From contig NZ_FNDB01000016.1 of NCBI RefSeq assembly GCF_900099915.1, positions 21,227 through 85,226 on the forward strand: a stretch of 64,000 bases of DNA, in the 5' to 3' direction. Position numbers and translations under genes: made by a program. The notes below the pieces were generated by a model. It made no database searches and was not told where the DNA came from. It saw only the letters and a program-made list of their open reading frames with translations. The DNA is from Flavobacterium omnivorum. Its GTDB lineage: Bacteria > Bacteroidota > Bacteroidia > Flavobacteriales > Flavobacteriaceae. Positions 27,962-36,237 of the stretch are shown here, in pieces; the stretch's first letter is position 1, and the number at the start of each line of letters is the position of its first letter.

Positions 27962-28102
27962 GTTTAAAGTTTGAAAAAGTTTAAGGTTTAAAGAAAAAGG
28001 TTTAAAATTAAAATTTAGAAACCATTACATTATTTAAATACCCATTAGTATTTAATAACTGTTGATTCCAAAACTTTAAACCTTAAACCTTAAACTTGAA
28101 AC
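27962..28102. repeat. AT-rich inverted repeat built on a TTTAAGGTTTAAAG unit
   Basis: GTTTAAAGTTTGAAAAAG and TTTAAGGTTTAAAG at 27962-27993 face CTTTAAACC, TTAAACC and TTAAACTTGAAAC at 28074-28102 on the other side of about 80 bases. The same unit recurs as an inverted pair at 36164-36222, between argC and argD. Confidence 0.7.
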
Positions 28103-28110
28103 TAAAAAAA

Positions 28111-29385
28111 TTAATATACGAAAATAGCTCTTTCGCTCATCATTTCGTTTACTTCATTGGCTACTGCTTCGATAACCTCTTCGTTAGTGTGGTCCAATAA
28201 TACTCTGTCGATAAGAGCAACAATAGTTTCCATATCCTCTTCAACTAGACCTCGAGTGGTAATCGCTGCTGTTCCTACACGAATTCCTGAAGTCACAAAT
28301 GGAGATTTATCATCAAAGGGAACCATATTTTTATTAACGGTAATTTCTGCTCTTACTAATGCATTTTCAGCATCTTTTCCAGAAATATTTTTGTTTCTCA
28401 AGTCAATCAGCATCATGTGATTATCAGTTCCACCAGAAATGATTTCGTATCCTCTTTTTACAAAAGCATCCGCCATAGCGTTAGCATTTTTTTGTAATTG
28501 TAAAGCATACGTAAAAAATTCGTCTTTCAATGCTTCACCAAAAGCTACCGCTTTTGCAGCAATAATGTGCATCAAAGGACCTCCTTGATTTCCAGGGAAA
28601 ACAGCTAAATCCAATAAAGAAGACATCATTCTGATTTCTCCTTTTGGAGTTGTTAAACCAAATGGATTTTCAAAATCTTTACCCATCAAGATTAAACCTC
28701 CACGAGGTCCACGTAATGTTTTGTGTGTTGTAGTAGTTACAATGTGGCAATGAGGCAATGGATCATTCATCAAACCTTTGGCAATTAGTCCCGCTGGATG
28801 TGAAATATCAGCCAATAAAATGGCACCTACACTATCAGCAATTACTCTGAAGCGCTCAAAATCCATATCACGAGAGTATGCCGAAGCACCTGCAATAATC
28901 AATTTTGGTTGTTCTTTTGTTGCTATTTCTTGAATTTTATCATAATTTAATCTTCCCGTTTCCTTGTCTACTCCGTAAAAAGTAGGAGTGTACAAACGGC
29001 CTGAAAAGTTCACTGGAGAACCGTGAGTTAAGTGTCCGCCATGAGACAAATCAAAACCTAAAATTTTGTCTCCCGGTTTAATACACGCGTGGTAAACCGC
29101 TGTGTTAGCTTGAGAACCAGAGTGAGGCTGCACATTAGCATAAGCAGCTCCAAATAATTCTTTGGCTCTGTCAATTGCAATTTGCTCCACAACGTCAACT
29201 ACTTCGCAACCGCCGTAGTATCTTTTGCCAGGATATCCTTCAGCATATTTGTTCGTTAAAACTGAACCTGCCGCTTCCATTACTTCGTCACTTACGAAGT
29301 TTTCTGAGGCAATAAGTTCTAATCCGTGAATTTGTCTTTCTTGTTCTTCCAGGATAAGGTCAAAAATTTGTTCGTCGCGTTGCAT
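28111..29385 (-). CDS. glyA: Serine hydroxymethyltransferase
   Basis: A 424-residue PLP enzyme that converts serine and tetrahydrofolate to glycine and 5,10-methylene-tetrahydrofolate. Start set at [11 protein letters not shown] (29385); the frame extends 12 codons upstream without family similarity. The PLP lysine is in [14 protein letters not shown]. Other hallmarks: ASENFVS near the N-terminus, [17 protein letters not shown] and GLIAKGL. Cytoplasmic housekeeping gene, divergent from fahA with 108 bases between. Confidence 0.97.
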   Translation of the reverse strand: MQRDEQIFDLILEEQERQIHGLELIASENFVSDEVMEAAGSVLTNKYAEGYPGKRYYGGCEVVDVVEQIAIDRAKELFGAAYANVQPHSGSQANTAVYHACIKPGDKILGFDLSHGGHLTHGSPVNFSGRLYTPTFYGVDKETGRLNYDKIQEIATKEQPKLIIAGASAYSRDMDFERFRVIADSVGAILLADISHPAGLIAKGLMNDPLPHCHIVTTTTHKTLRGPRGGLILMGKDFENPFGLTTPKGEIRMMSSLLDLAVFPGNQGGPLMHIIAAKAVAFGEALKDEFFTYALQLQKNANAMADAFVKRGYEIISGGTDNHMMLIDLRNKNISGKDAENALVRAEITVNKNMVPFDDKSPFVTSGIRVGTAAITTRGLVEEDMETIVALIDRVLLDHTNEEVIEAVANEVNEMMSERAIFVY

Positions 29386-29493
29386 TTTTTTGATTTTCGT
29401 TAATTTGATGCAAAAATACAAAAAAACGTTTGGTTAATAGTTAGATTATAATATATTTGACGAGTAATTTTTTAACAAATTAATTAACAAAAT

Positions 29494-30777
29494 ATGCCGA
29501 TAACAGCTAACGATACCAATAGAAAATCATGGCTTGAAGTAGATCCGAACAGTGATTTTCCCATTCAAAACATTCCGTTTGGTGTTTTTCTTACAAAAGA
29601 AAACGTCGTAACCGTAGGAACTAGAATAGGAGATTTCGCCATTGATTTAGGCGCTTTGCAACAATTACATTATTTTGAAGGTATTGAACTGACCGATGAT
29701 ATGTTCATGCAAGACACTTTGAATGACTTTATTTCTGATGGTCAAAAAACATGGCGTTTGGTTCGAAACCGAATTGCAGAAATTTTTGATGTAACCAATC
29801 CTAAATTACAAGGTAATACAAAAGACAAAGACATTATCATTTTCAATTTAGAGGATGTTGAAATGCAGTTGCCTGTATTGATAGGCGATTACACTGACTT
29901 TTACTCCAGTAAAGAACACGCAACTAATGTAGGGAAAATGTTTCGTGATCCAGAAAATGCATTGCTACCTAACTGGCTTCACATTCCTGTGGGATACCAC
30001 GGTAGAAGTTCTACTATAGTTCCATCTGGTATTCCGGTTCACCGCCCCATGGGACAAACCTTACCAAATGGCGAAACTACACCAGTTTTTGGCTCTTCTC
30101 GTTTAGTGGATTTCGAATTGGAAACCGCTTTTATAACTACTGATGTCAATATAATGGGCGAAAATATAGCCGTTACAGAAGCGGAAGATTATATTTTTGG
30201 AATGGTGTTACTGAATGACTGGAGTGCGCGCGATATTCAAAAATGGGAATATGTGCCACTAGGACCGTTCTTAGCTAAGAGTTTTGCAAGTTCAATTTCT
30301 CCCTGGATTGTGACAATGGATGCCTTGGAACCTTTTAGAACTAAAGGACCAAAACAAGAACCAACTCCACTGCCCTATTTGCAACAAAAAGGAAAGCATT
30401 CTTTTGATATTAATTTAGAAGTAGCCATTCAACCTGAAAAAGCAGAACCGACAGTGATTTCACGTTCAAATTTTAAATACATGTACTGGACAATGAGCCA
30501 GCAATTAGCACATCATACTTCTAATGGTTGTCGTGTAAATTCAGGTGATATGATGGGTTCAGGCACTATTTCAGGACCTACTGCAGATAGTTTTGGCTCC
30601 ATGCTAGAACTTACATGGGGCGGAAAAAACCCAATAAAATTAAATGATGGGACAGAACGTAAGTTTATCAATGACAATGACACTGTTATTATGAAAGGTT
30701 TTTGTCAAAACGGACACGTAAGAATTGGTTTTGGAGAAGTTTCCAGCAAACTACTGCCTCCATTCGTTAGAAAATGA
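29494..30777 (+). CDS. fahA: Fumarylacetoacetase
   Basis: A 427-residue enzyme, the last step of tyrosine catabolism (fumarylacetoacetate to fumarate and acetoacetate). Visible: N-terminal SH3-like domain, IGDYTDFYSSKEHATNVG with the catalytic His, VGYHGRSSTIV, FELETAFI with metal Glu, and LLNDWSARDIQKWEYVPLG with the metal Asp and Lys. Length matches the family. Other tyrosine-degradation genes are not in the window. Ends at the terminator at 30799. Confidence 0.96.
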   Translation: MPITANDTNRKSWLEVDPNSDFPIQNIPFGVFLTKENVVTVGTRIGDFAIDLGALQQLHYFEGIELTDDMFMQDTLNDFISDGQKTWRLVRNRIAEIFDVTNPKLQGNTKDKDIIIFNLEDVEMQLPVLIGDYTDFYSSKEHATNVGKMFRDPENALLPNWLHIPVGYHGRSSTIVPSGIPVHRPMGQTLPNGETTPVFGSSRLVDFELETAFITTDVNIMGENIAVTEAEDYIFGMVLLNDWSARDIQKWEYVPLGPFLAKSFASSISPWIVTMDALEPFRTKGPKQEPTPLPYLQQKGKHSFDINLEVAIQPEKAEPTVISRSNFKYMYWTMSQQLAHHTSNGCRVNSGDMMGSGTISGPTADSFGSMLELTWGGKNPIKLNDGTERKFINDNDTVIMKGFCQNGHVRIGFGEVSSKLLPPFVRK

Positions 30778-30798
30778 AATGCTAATAAACTATAAATA

Positions 30799-30832
30799 AA
30801 ACTCCAAAAGCTTACACTTTTGGAGTTTTATA
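30799..30832 (+). terminator. Rho-independent terminator after fahA
   Basis: AAACTCCAAAAG and CTTTTGGAGTTT pair around a 6-base loop, then TAT-rich sequence. Confidence 0.8.
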
Positions 30833-30882
30833 TTTTAAACGATACGCCAAAACAACCTGCTAAAATCAATTGAATCTGGTCA

Positions 30883-31230
30883 TTATTGGGTGCCAAATTT
30901 GTTCTTGATCGCTCTTTCCACTCGCAACAAAAGCGCAATTACCATTACAGTCAAAAGACTAAAACCACTATTCCTATTTGTAGTAGGATTAAAGTTTGTT
31001 ACGAAACTAAAAATGCAGCAAGCAATCAATAGTAAACCCAACTTAATCATTTCTTTTGAGGAATAATTTTGAGCAAAATCCCATCTTTCTTGACTTTTCA
31101 TTGCGTTTGCCGATCGGTAACCATACAGAAAATTTATTTTCTTTGGTGGCAATTTCAGCATAATAAAACCCACTACTGTAAAAATCAGTCCCGTCATAAA
31201 TGGAATTAAAAATAAAGGGTTTTCAAACAT
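30883..31230 (-). CDS. SdpI family membrane protein
   Basis: A 115-residue membrane protein. Start at MFENPLFLIP (31230), since the family begins just before the first helix; the frame runs 14 codons further upstream. Three hydrophobic helices (about 7-24, 60-76 and 88-103). The cytoplasmic loop YGYRSANAMKSQERWDFAQ is the SdpI/YhfL signature. SdpI gives immunity to the SDP toxin in Bacillus; short stand-alone homologues like this are common and of unknown role. Confidence 0.82.
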   Translation of the reverse strand: MFENPLFLIPFMTGLIFTVVGFIMLKLPPKKINFLYGYRSANAMKSQERWDFAQNYSSKEMIKLGLLLIACCIFSFVTNFNPTTNRNSGFSLLTVMVIALLLRVERAIKNKFGTQ

Positions 31231-31297
31231 GCAGTATTTATTTTGTATTTCTCGATAATTCGCTTGCAACAATCCAAATGTAGTACATAATACATAA

Positions 31298-31447
31298 CCC
31301 CAGAGCCCAGATAGCAGTGAAAAGATTTATGCAGCCGAAGGCTAGTTTTTTGTTGTTCTAAAAGAGCGACCAAAGGAAGCTCCTTTTAGGGCTTACAAAA
31401 ACAGCCTGATGCCAATAAACTTGCAACGAATAGCTGGAATTAGCTCC
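31298..31447 (-). repeat. Dispersed structured intergenic element, copy A (long form)
   Basis: Read on the minus strand it opens with GGAGCTAATTCCAGCTATTC, then GTTGCAAG, and closes with TCACTGCTATCTGGGCTC. Both arms match copy B at 42366-42446 (GCTAT-x-CGTTGCAA and CACTGCTATC). The centre is about 95 bases and self-complementary: AGGCT and GTTTTTGT pair with ACAAAAAAC and AGCCT, and a nested CTAAAAGGAG pairs with CTCTTTTAG. Lies between the SdpI gene start and a divergent lipoprotein gene. No coding capacity in either strand. Confidence 0.75.
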
Positions 31448-31571
31448 ATTAAAATTAGAATCCTTCTCATTATATTTTGACTATTAAAATTATGAACCTC
31501 TAATAATTTTCTTATTTTTGAACCACTTTTGATAGATACAAATTGGTACAAACTTGCTAAAAGGATTGCTC

Positions 31572-32756
31572 ATGAAAAAAATTACGCTGTTATTATTCTT
31601 GTTTATCTTTGTTTCAGCATGCGGTGTCAAGCAAGTCCAAAACTTATTAAGTTCTGGAAATTATGATCAGGCCATCGAAAATGCAGTTTCTAATTTGCGT
31701 ACTAATAAAGATAAAAAAGGCAAACAAGACTATGTCTATTTGCTAGAAGAGGCTTTCGCCAAAGCAAAAGAACGGGATTTGAATTCCATAAATTTACTTG
31801 CTAAAGATGCCAATCCTGCGCAATTGGAGAAAATGTATACTACGTATTTACAATTGAATCAACGGCAGGAAACCATCAAACCGTTGCTTCCGCTAAAGCT
31901 ATTTAGAGAAGGCAGAAACGCTATTTTTCCGTTTGACAATTACAACGATCAAATTATAGATAGCAAAAATGCATTATCAGGGTATTTATATGCCAATGCT
32001 AAAAAATTAATGGCAACTACGGACAAGATGAATTTCAGAAAGGCGTATAATGACCTGGAGTATTTGAACCAAATAAATCCAAATTTCAAAAACGTAATAC
32101 AACTACTGCAGGAAGCACAATTTAAAGGTTCTGATTATGTTTCGGTCTATACCAAAAATGAAACCAACATGATTATTCCGGTTCGACTTAAAAATGACTT
32201 ATTGGATTTTAGCACCTTAGGATTAAATGACAAATGGACTGTTTACCACAGCAACAAACAAAAAGGAATCAGCTATGATTATGGAATGGTAATCAATTTT
32301 AGACAAATTTATATTTCCCCAGAGCAAATTAAAGAAAGGGAATTTGTGAAAGAACGCATCATGAAAGATGGTGTCAAAAAACTGATTGACGCGAATGGAA
32401 AAGAAGTCGTTGACGAAAAAGGAAAAGTAGTTATGGTGGATAATCTTAAAACCGTAACGGCCAGAATTTATGAATACAGACAATTTAAATTGTGCCAAAT
32501 TACCGCTAAGATTGACTATTTGAATTTAAGAAGCAATCAATTGTTACACTCTTTTCCAATCATTAGCGAGTTCATTTTTGAGAATATTTACGCAACTTAC
32601 AAAGGAGACCGACGCGCTTCTGACGACAATTACTACTCTTATTTTGACAGAAATCGAGTTCCCTTTCCTAATAGCGAACAGATGGTTTATGATACAGGAG
32701 AAGACTTGAAAGCTAAAATTAAAGACATTATAAGTCAAAACCAGTTTAGAAATTAG
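31572..32756 (+). CDS. Hypothetical lipoprotein (394 aa)
   Basis: Start at MKKITLLLFL (31572), giving a lipoprotein signal with lipobox VSAC (Cys17); an ATG six codons upstream would spoil it. Residues 20-190 are helical and repeat-like (NYDQAIENAVSNL, AKAKERDLNSIN), TPR-like in feel; residues 190-390 are beta-rich with FSTLGLNDKWTVYHS and YEYRQFKLCQITAKIDYLNL. No family recognised. Likely inserted in the outer or inner membrane facing the periplasm. Monocistronic with its own terminator. Confidence 0.72.
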   Translation: MKKITLLLFLFIFVSACGVKQVQNLLSSGNYDQAIENAVSNLRTNKDKKGKQDYVYLLEEAFAKAKERDLNSINLLAKDANPAQLEKMYTTYLQLNQRQETIKPLLPLKLFREGRNAIFPFDNYNDQIIDSKNALSGYLYANAKKLMATTDKMNFRKAYNDLEYLNQINPNFKNVIQLLQEAQFKGSDYVSVYTKNETNMIIPVRLKNDLLDFSTLGLNDKWTVYHSNKQKGISYDYGMVINFRQIYISPEQIKEREFVKERIMKDGVKKLIDANGKEVVDEKGKVVMVDNLKTVTARIYEYRQFKLCQITAKIDYLNLRSNQLLHSFPIISEFIFENIYATYKGDRRASDDNYYSYFDRNRVPFPNSEQMVYDTGEDLKAKIKDIISQNQFRN

Positions 32757-32783
32757 TCTCCAAAAATAAATATCCTTTTAACT

Positions 32784-32819
32784 AACTCCTTGATAAATCA
32801 ATTGATCAAGGAGTTTTTT
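32784..32819 (+). terminator. Rho-independent terminator
   Basis: AACTCCTTGAT pairs with ATCAAGGAGTT around a 10-base loop, followed by a T-run. Isolates the lipoprotein gene from the arginine cluster. Confidence 0.88.
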
Positions 32820-32875
32820 GTTCTACATTAAATCAACAATCCATTAAAATTTTGTTAGAAAAAGAAAAATAGGTC

Positions 32876-32903
32876 TTGAGTTATAAAAAATAGTGTACTT
32901 TTG
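32876..32903 (+). promoter_or_regulatory. Promoter of the arginine cluster (TTG-N17-TACTTTTG)
   Basis: TTG at 32876-32878 and TACTTTTG at 32896-32903 with 17 bases between them fit the Bacteroidota promoter well. The expected transcription start is near 32909, which is the ATG of a small leader ORF, so the leader would be leaderless. Confidence 0.7.
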
Positions 32904-32908
32904 GCACA

Positions 32909-32995
32909 ATGAATAACAACAATTTAAATATAACTCCTATCTCACGGACAAACAGACCTAGTACTTCTCCCGAAGTACGGATGCTATTAGTATAG
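32909..32995 (+). CDS. Candidate leader peptide of the arginine cluster (28 aa)
   Basis: A 28-codon ORF starting at the predicted transcription start. It begins MNNNNLNITP and carries three Arg codons, two of them CGG, which are otherwise rare in this AT-rich DNA. A perfect 7-bp hairpin (GTACTTC, loop TCCC, GAAGTAC, 32961-32978) lies inside the ORF over its last third. Arginine-dependent ribosome stalling could change downstream folding. A second hairpin (33138-33158) lies between the ORF and the first structural gene. Regulation is inference; the ORF itself and hairpins are seen directly. Confidence 0.5.
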   Translation: MNNNNLNITPISRTNRPSTSPEVRMLLV

Positions 32996-33137
32996 TTTCC
33001 TCAAGTGTTCTGATATATTTTTATTCATTTTTTATTTTTTCTTGTTTTGAAATCATCCCTATTTATTATTGGAGCTATCCATCCAAAAAATACTATTATT
33101 TTTTCACCATCGTATTGTTATTCAATTCGTTGTTCTG

Positions 33138-33158
33138 CAATAGATTGTAGGTCTATTG
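33138..33158 (+). promoter_or_regulatory. Hairpin in the arginine-cluster leader
   Basis: CAATAGA pairs perfectly with TCTATTG around a 7-base loop, 76 bases before the first structural gene. There is no T-run, so it is not a simple terminator; possible partner of the leader-peptide hairpin. Confidence 0.4.
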
Positions 33159-33233
33159 TACTAACTTTTGCTGAAAATTTATTTCAAAAACAAACCTATT
33201 ACTCTTTGTTTAACTCAAAATTCAGCTCTTGAA

Positions 33234-33851
33234 ATGAATATTTCTATCACAACAACTCAGGAAGAACATTATAAATATTCGCAGGAAATATGCGAAACTA
33301 TAGAATTATCCGCTCTTTTAAGAGGTACTGGAATTGCTAAAAGAACTCCAGAATACATCAAAAAAAAGATGGAAACCAAAGATGCTGTTATCGCCTTAGA
33401 TAATGGAAAATTTGCCGGTTTTTGTTATATCGAAAGTTGGCAACACGGCAAATTTGTGGCCCATTCAGGACTGATTGTGCATCCAGATTACCGAAATTTA
33501 GGTTTAGCCAAAAAAATAAAATCCTTTGTTTTTGATTATTCCTTAGAGAAATATCCAGAAGCTAAAGTATTTGGAATCACAACTGGTTTAGCGGTAATGA
33601 AAATCAATTCTGATTTAGGCTATAAGCCCGTCCCTTTTTCAGAATTGACGAATGATCCAAGTTTTTGGAAAGGTTGTCAAACCTGCACCAATTATGAAAT
33701 CCTAAAAAGCAAAGAAAACAAAATGTGTTTGTGTACCGGCATGTTATATGATCCCAAAGAAAAACAGAAAGACCCTCCCAAACATCCGTTTAATGTGCGG
33801 ATTTGGAATCGTTTGAAAAAAATTAAACAAGCTATTTTCTTAGAAAAGTAA
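33234..33851 (+). CDS. GNAT acetyltransferase, candidate glutamate N-acyltransferase
   Basis: A 205-residue GNAT protein, first structural gene of the arginine cluster. Start at MNISITTTQEEHY (33234). The acyl-CoA loop is VHPDYRNLGLAKKI. The C-terminal third has a Cys cluster (CQTC, then CLC) likely to bind a metal. The cluster holds argB, argC, argD, argE and argF' but no argA or argJ, so this protein is the best candidate for the first acylation of glutamate (acetyl or succinyl). That role is inferred from position and family. Confidence 0.78.
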   Translation: MNISITTTQEEHYKYSQEICETIELSALLRGTGIAKRTPEYIKKKMETKDAVIALDNGKFAGFCYIESWQHGKFVAHSGLIVHPDYRNLGLAKKIKSFVFDYSLEKYPEAKVFGITTGLAVMKINSDLGYKPVPFSELTNDPSFWKGCQTCTNYEILKSKENKMCLCTGMLYDPKEKQKDPPKHPFNVRIWNRLKKIKQAIFLEK

Positions 33852-33978
33852 TCCCCTCCCCGGCCCTCCCCAAAGGGGAGGGAGCCAAGGAGAAAAAAAT
33901 AAAAAACAAAAAAATATAAATTAAAACACTCCCATTGCGTAATGGCTCCCCCTCCTTCGGAGGGGGCTGGGGGGAGGA
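33852..33978. repeat. GC-rich inverted repeat between GNAT and argG
   Basis: Two 35-base arms (33852-33886 and 33944-33978) are imperfect inverted copies, and each arm is itself a hairpin: CCCTCCCC AAA GGGGAGGG and CCCCCTCC TTCG GGAGGGGG. They stand out sharply from the AT-rich surroundings. Similar modules are known to me from other Flavobacterium intergenic regions. Confidence 0.8.
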
Positions 33979-33991
33979 AAAACCAATAATC

Positions 33992-35185
33992 ATGAAAAAA
34001 GTAGTATTAGCTTATAGTGGAGGATTAGATACCTCTTATTGCCTGAAATATTTGAAGAATGAAAAAGGATACCAAGTTCATACTGTTCTTATAAATACAG
34101 GCGGATTTGATGAAGCTGAACTAGCCGCTATCGAAGAAAGAGCCTACGAATTAGGAAGTGCTCAACATGCAAATCTTACCATTGTAGATAAATATTATGA
34201 CAAAGCCATTAAATATTTGATTTACGGAAATGTATTAAAAAACAATACCTATCCGTTATCCGTAAGTGCAGAGCGTGCTTTTCAAGCTATCGAAGCGATT
34301 AAATATGCAAAATCTGTTGGTGCTGATGCAATTGCTCACGGAAGCACGGGTGCAGGAAATGACCAAATCCGTTTTGATTTAATTTTTCAAACCATTGCTC
34401 CCGAAATTGAAATCATCACTCCTATTCGTGATTTAAAATTATCAAGACAAGAAGAAGTGGACTATCTAGCTAAACACGGAGTTCATTATTCATGGGAAAA
34501 AGCACAATATTCCATTAATAAAGGATTGTGGGGAACTAGTGTGGGTGGTAAAGAAACATTGACCTCAAACCAATCATTGCCAAGTGAAGCCTACCCTTCT
34601 CAATTGCAAAAGACAGGAGAAGAGAAAGTCACACTGCAATTTGAAAAAGGACAATTAGTTGGCATCAACGGCACAATAGATGCACCAACAAAAAATATCG
34701 TAGCATTAGAAAAGTTAGCCAGCGCATATGCTATAGGCAGAGACACGCACGTAGGTGATACTATAATCGGAATTAAAGGAAGAGTTGGTTTTGAAGCTGC
34801 TGCGCCTATAATCATCATCAAAGCACACCATTTATTAGAGAAACATACGCTGGGTAAATGGCAGCAATACTGGAAAGAACAACTAGGAAACTGGTACGGA
34901 ATGTTGTTTCATGAAGGACAATTCTTGGATCCTGTAATGAGAAACATCGAGGCTTTTCTAGAAGACACTCAAACAACTGTAAATGGAACCGTTATCGTTT
35001 CTTTAAAACCATATCACTTTACATTGGACGGAATTGAATCTGAAAATGATTTAATGAACACCAGTTTTGGACAATATGGAGAAATGAACAACGCTTGGAC
35101 ATCTGACGATGCCAAAGGATTTATCAAGATTTTGGGAAATGCCCAAAACATATTCTCATCTGTAAATAAATTGACACATGATTAA
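33992..35185 (+). CDS. argG: Argininosuccinate synthase
   Basis: A 397-residue enzyme joining citrulline and aspartate with ATP. Start at MKKVVLAYSGGLDTSYCL (33992): this is the family N-terminus with the SGGLDTS P-loop, and the frame upstream runs through the GC-rich repeat. Other motifs: AHGSTGAGNDQIRF and WEKAQYSINKGLWG. The last codons overlap argC by 8 bases, indicating coupled translation. Confidence 0.96.
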   Translation: MKKVVLAYSGGLDTSYCLKYLKNEKGYQVHTVLINTGGFDEAELAAIEERAYELGSAQHANLTIVDKYYDKAIKYLIYGNVLKNNTYPLSVSAERAFQAIEAIKYAKSVGADAIAHGSTGAGNDQIRFDLIFQTIAPEIEIITPIRDLKLSRQEEVDYLAKHGVHYSWEKAQYSINKGLWGTSVGGKETLTSNQSLPSEAYPSQLQKTGEEKVTLQFEKGQLVGINGTIDAPTKNIVALEKLASAYAIGRDTHVGDTIIGIKGRVGFEAAAPIIIIKAHHLLEKHTLGKWQQYWKEQLGNWYGMLFHEGQFLDPVMRNIEAFLEDTQTTVNGTVIVSLKPYHFTLDGIESENDLMNTSFGQYGEMNNAWTSDDAKGFIKILGNAQNIFSSVNKLTHD

Positions 35186-36155
35186 TGTTGGAATAATTGG
35201 CGGCTCCGGTTATACCGCTGGGGAACTGATCAGAATATTGATGTTTCATCCCCATGCAACGCTTGATTTTGTTTACAGCACTACAAACGCCGGAAAACCA
35301 CTTCATGTTGCACATCATGATTTGATGGGCGATATCGAAATGAATTTTACCAACACTGTAAATCCAAATGTGAATGTTGTTTTCTTGTGCTTAGGTCATG
35401 GAAAATCAAAATCGTTTTTAGAGCAAAATCAATTTGCAGGTCATACCAAAATCATCGATTTAGGAAATGATTTCAGATTGACAAAAGACAACGATTTTGA
35501 CAGCAAAATTTTCGTTTACGGTTTGCCCGAATTGAATAAAGCAGCAATTAAAAACGCTCAATTCATAGCAAATCCAGGTTGTTTTGCGACAGCGATCCAA
35601 CTAGCTTTATTGCCTTTGGCGAAAGCCAGAATACTTACAACTGACGTTCATATCAATGCCACAACCGGAAGCACAGGAGCTGGAGTTACACCTTCGGAAA
35701 CGACACATTTCAGTTGGAGATCAAACAACATGTCGCATTACAAAGCTTTCGAACACCAACATTTGGGCGAAATAAACCAAAGTGTAAACCAATTGCAAGC
35801 GGATTATACAAATGAATTGATTTTTTTACCCAACAGAGGTGATTTTGCCAGAGGAATTTTCGCCACATTATACACAACAATCGAAGAAAGTCTGGAAGAT
35901 ATTGTCGCGAAATATGAGGCTTTTTACAAAGACCAACCTTTCGTAACGGTCACGACTACCGGAATCAACATGAAACAAGTGATTCAAACGAACAAGTGTA
36001 TTATTAGTTTAATGAAAAAAGGAAACCGGTTATTGATTACTTCAGTAATTGATAATTTAACAAAAGGAGCCTCAGGACAAGCCATTCAAAACATGAATTT
36101 AATGTTTGGATTGGATGAAACCACAGGATTGCATTTGAAACCATCCGGATTTTAA
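35178..36155 (+). CDS. argC: N-acyl-gamma-glutamyl-phosphate reductase
   Basis: A 325-residue NADPH enzyme reducing N-acylglutamyl phosphate to the semialdehyde. NADP-binding GIIGGSGYTAGELIRIL at the N-terminus, catalytic Cys in NPGCFATAIQLALL, and His in HINATTGSTGAG region and RGDFARGIF. Overlaps argG by 8 bases. Downstream, 82 bases with an inverted repeat separate it from argD. Confidence 0.95.
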   Translation: MINVGIIGGSGYTAGELIRILMFHPHATLDFVYSTTNAGKPLHVAHHDLMGDIEMNFTNTVNPNVNVVFLCLGHGKSKSFLEQNQFAGHTKIIDLGNDFRLTKDNDFDSKIFVYGLPELNKAAIKNAQFIANPGCFATAIQLALLPLAKARILTTDVHINATTGSTGAGVTPSETTHFSWRSNNMSHYKAFEHQHLGEINQSVNQLQADYTNELIFLPNRGDFARGIFATLYTTIEESLEDIVAKYEAFYKDQPFVTVTTTGINMKQVIQTNKCIISLMKKGNRLLITSVIDNLTKGASGQAIQNMNLMFGLDETTGLHLKPSGF

Positions 36156-36163
36156 AAATTTGT

Positions 36164-36222
36164 TTCAAGTTTAAAGTTTAAGGTTGCACTCGTAACTTGA
36201 AACTTTAAACCTTAAACCATTT
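36164..36222. repeat. AT-rich inverted repeat between argC and argD
   Basis: TTTCAAGTTTAAAGTTTAAG at the left and AACTTGAAACTTTAAACC at the right are complementary around GCACTCGT. Same unit as the repeat at 27962-28102. Confidence 0.7.
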
Positions 36223-36237
36223 AAACAAAAAAAGAAA

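Noticed and set aside
33047..33232. A 61-codon frame in the arginine leader region
   Set aside because: Composition is unlike coding DNA here, and it overlaps the more likely leader structure; no start context.
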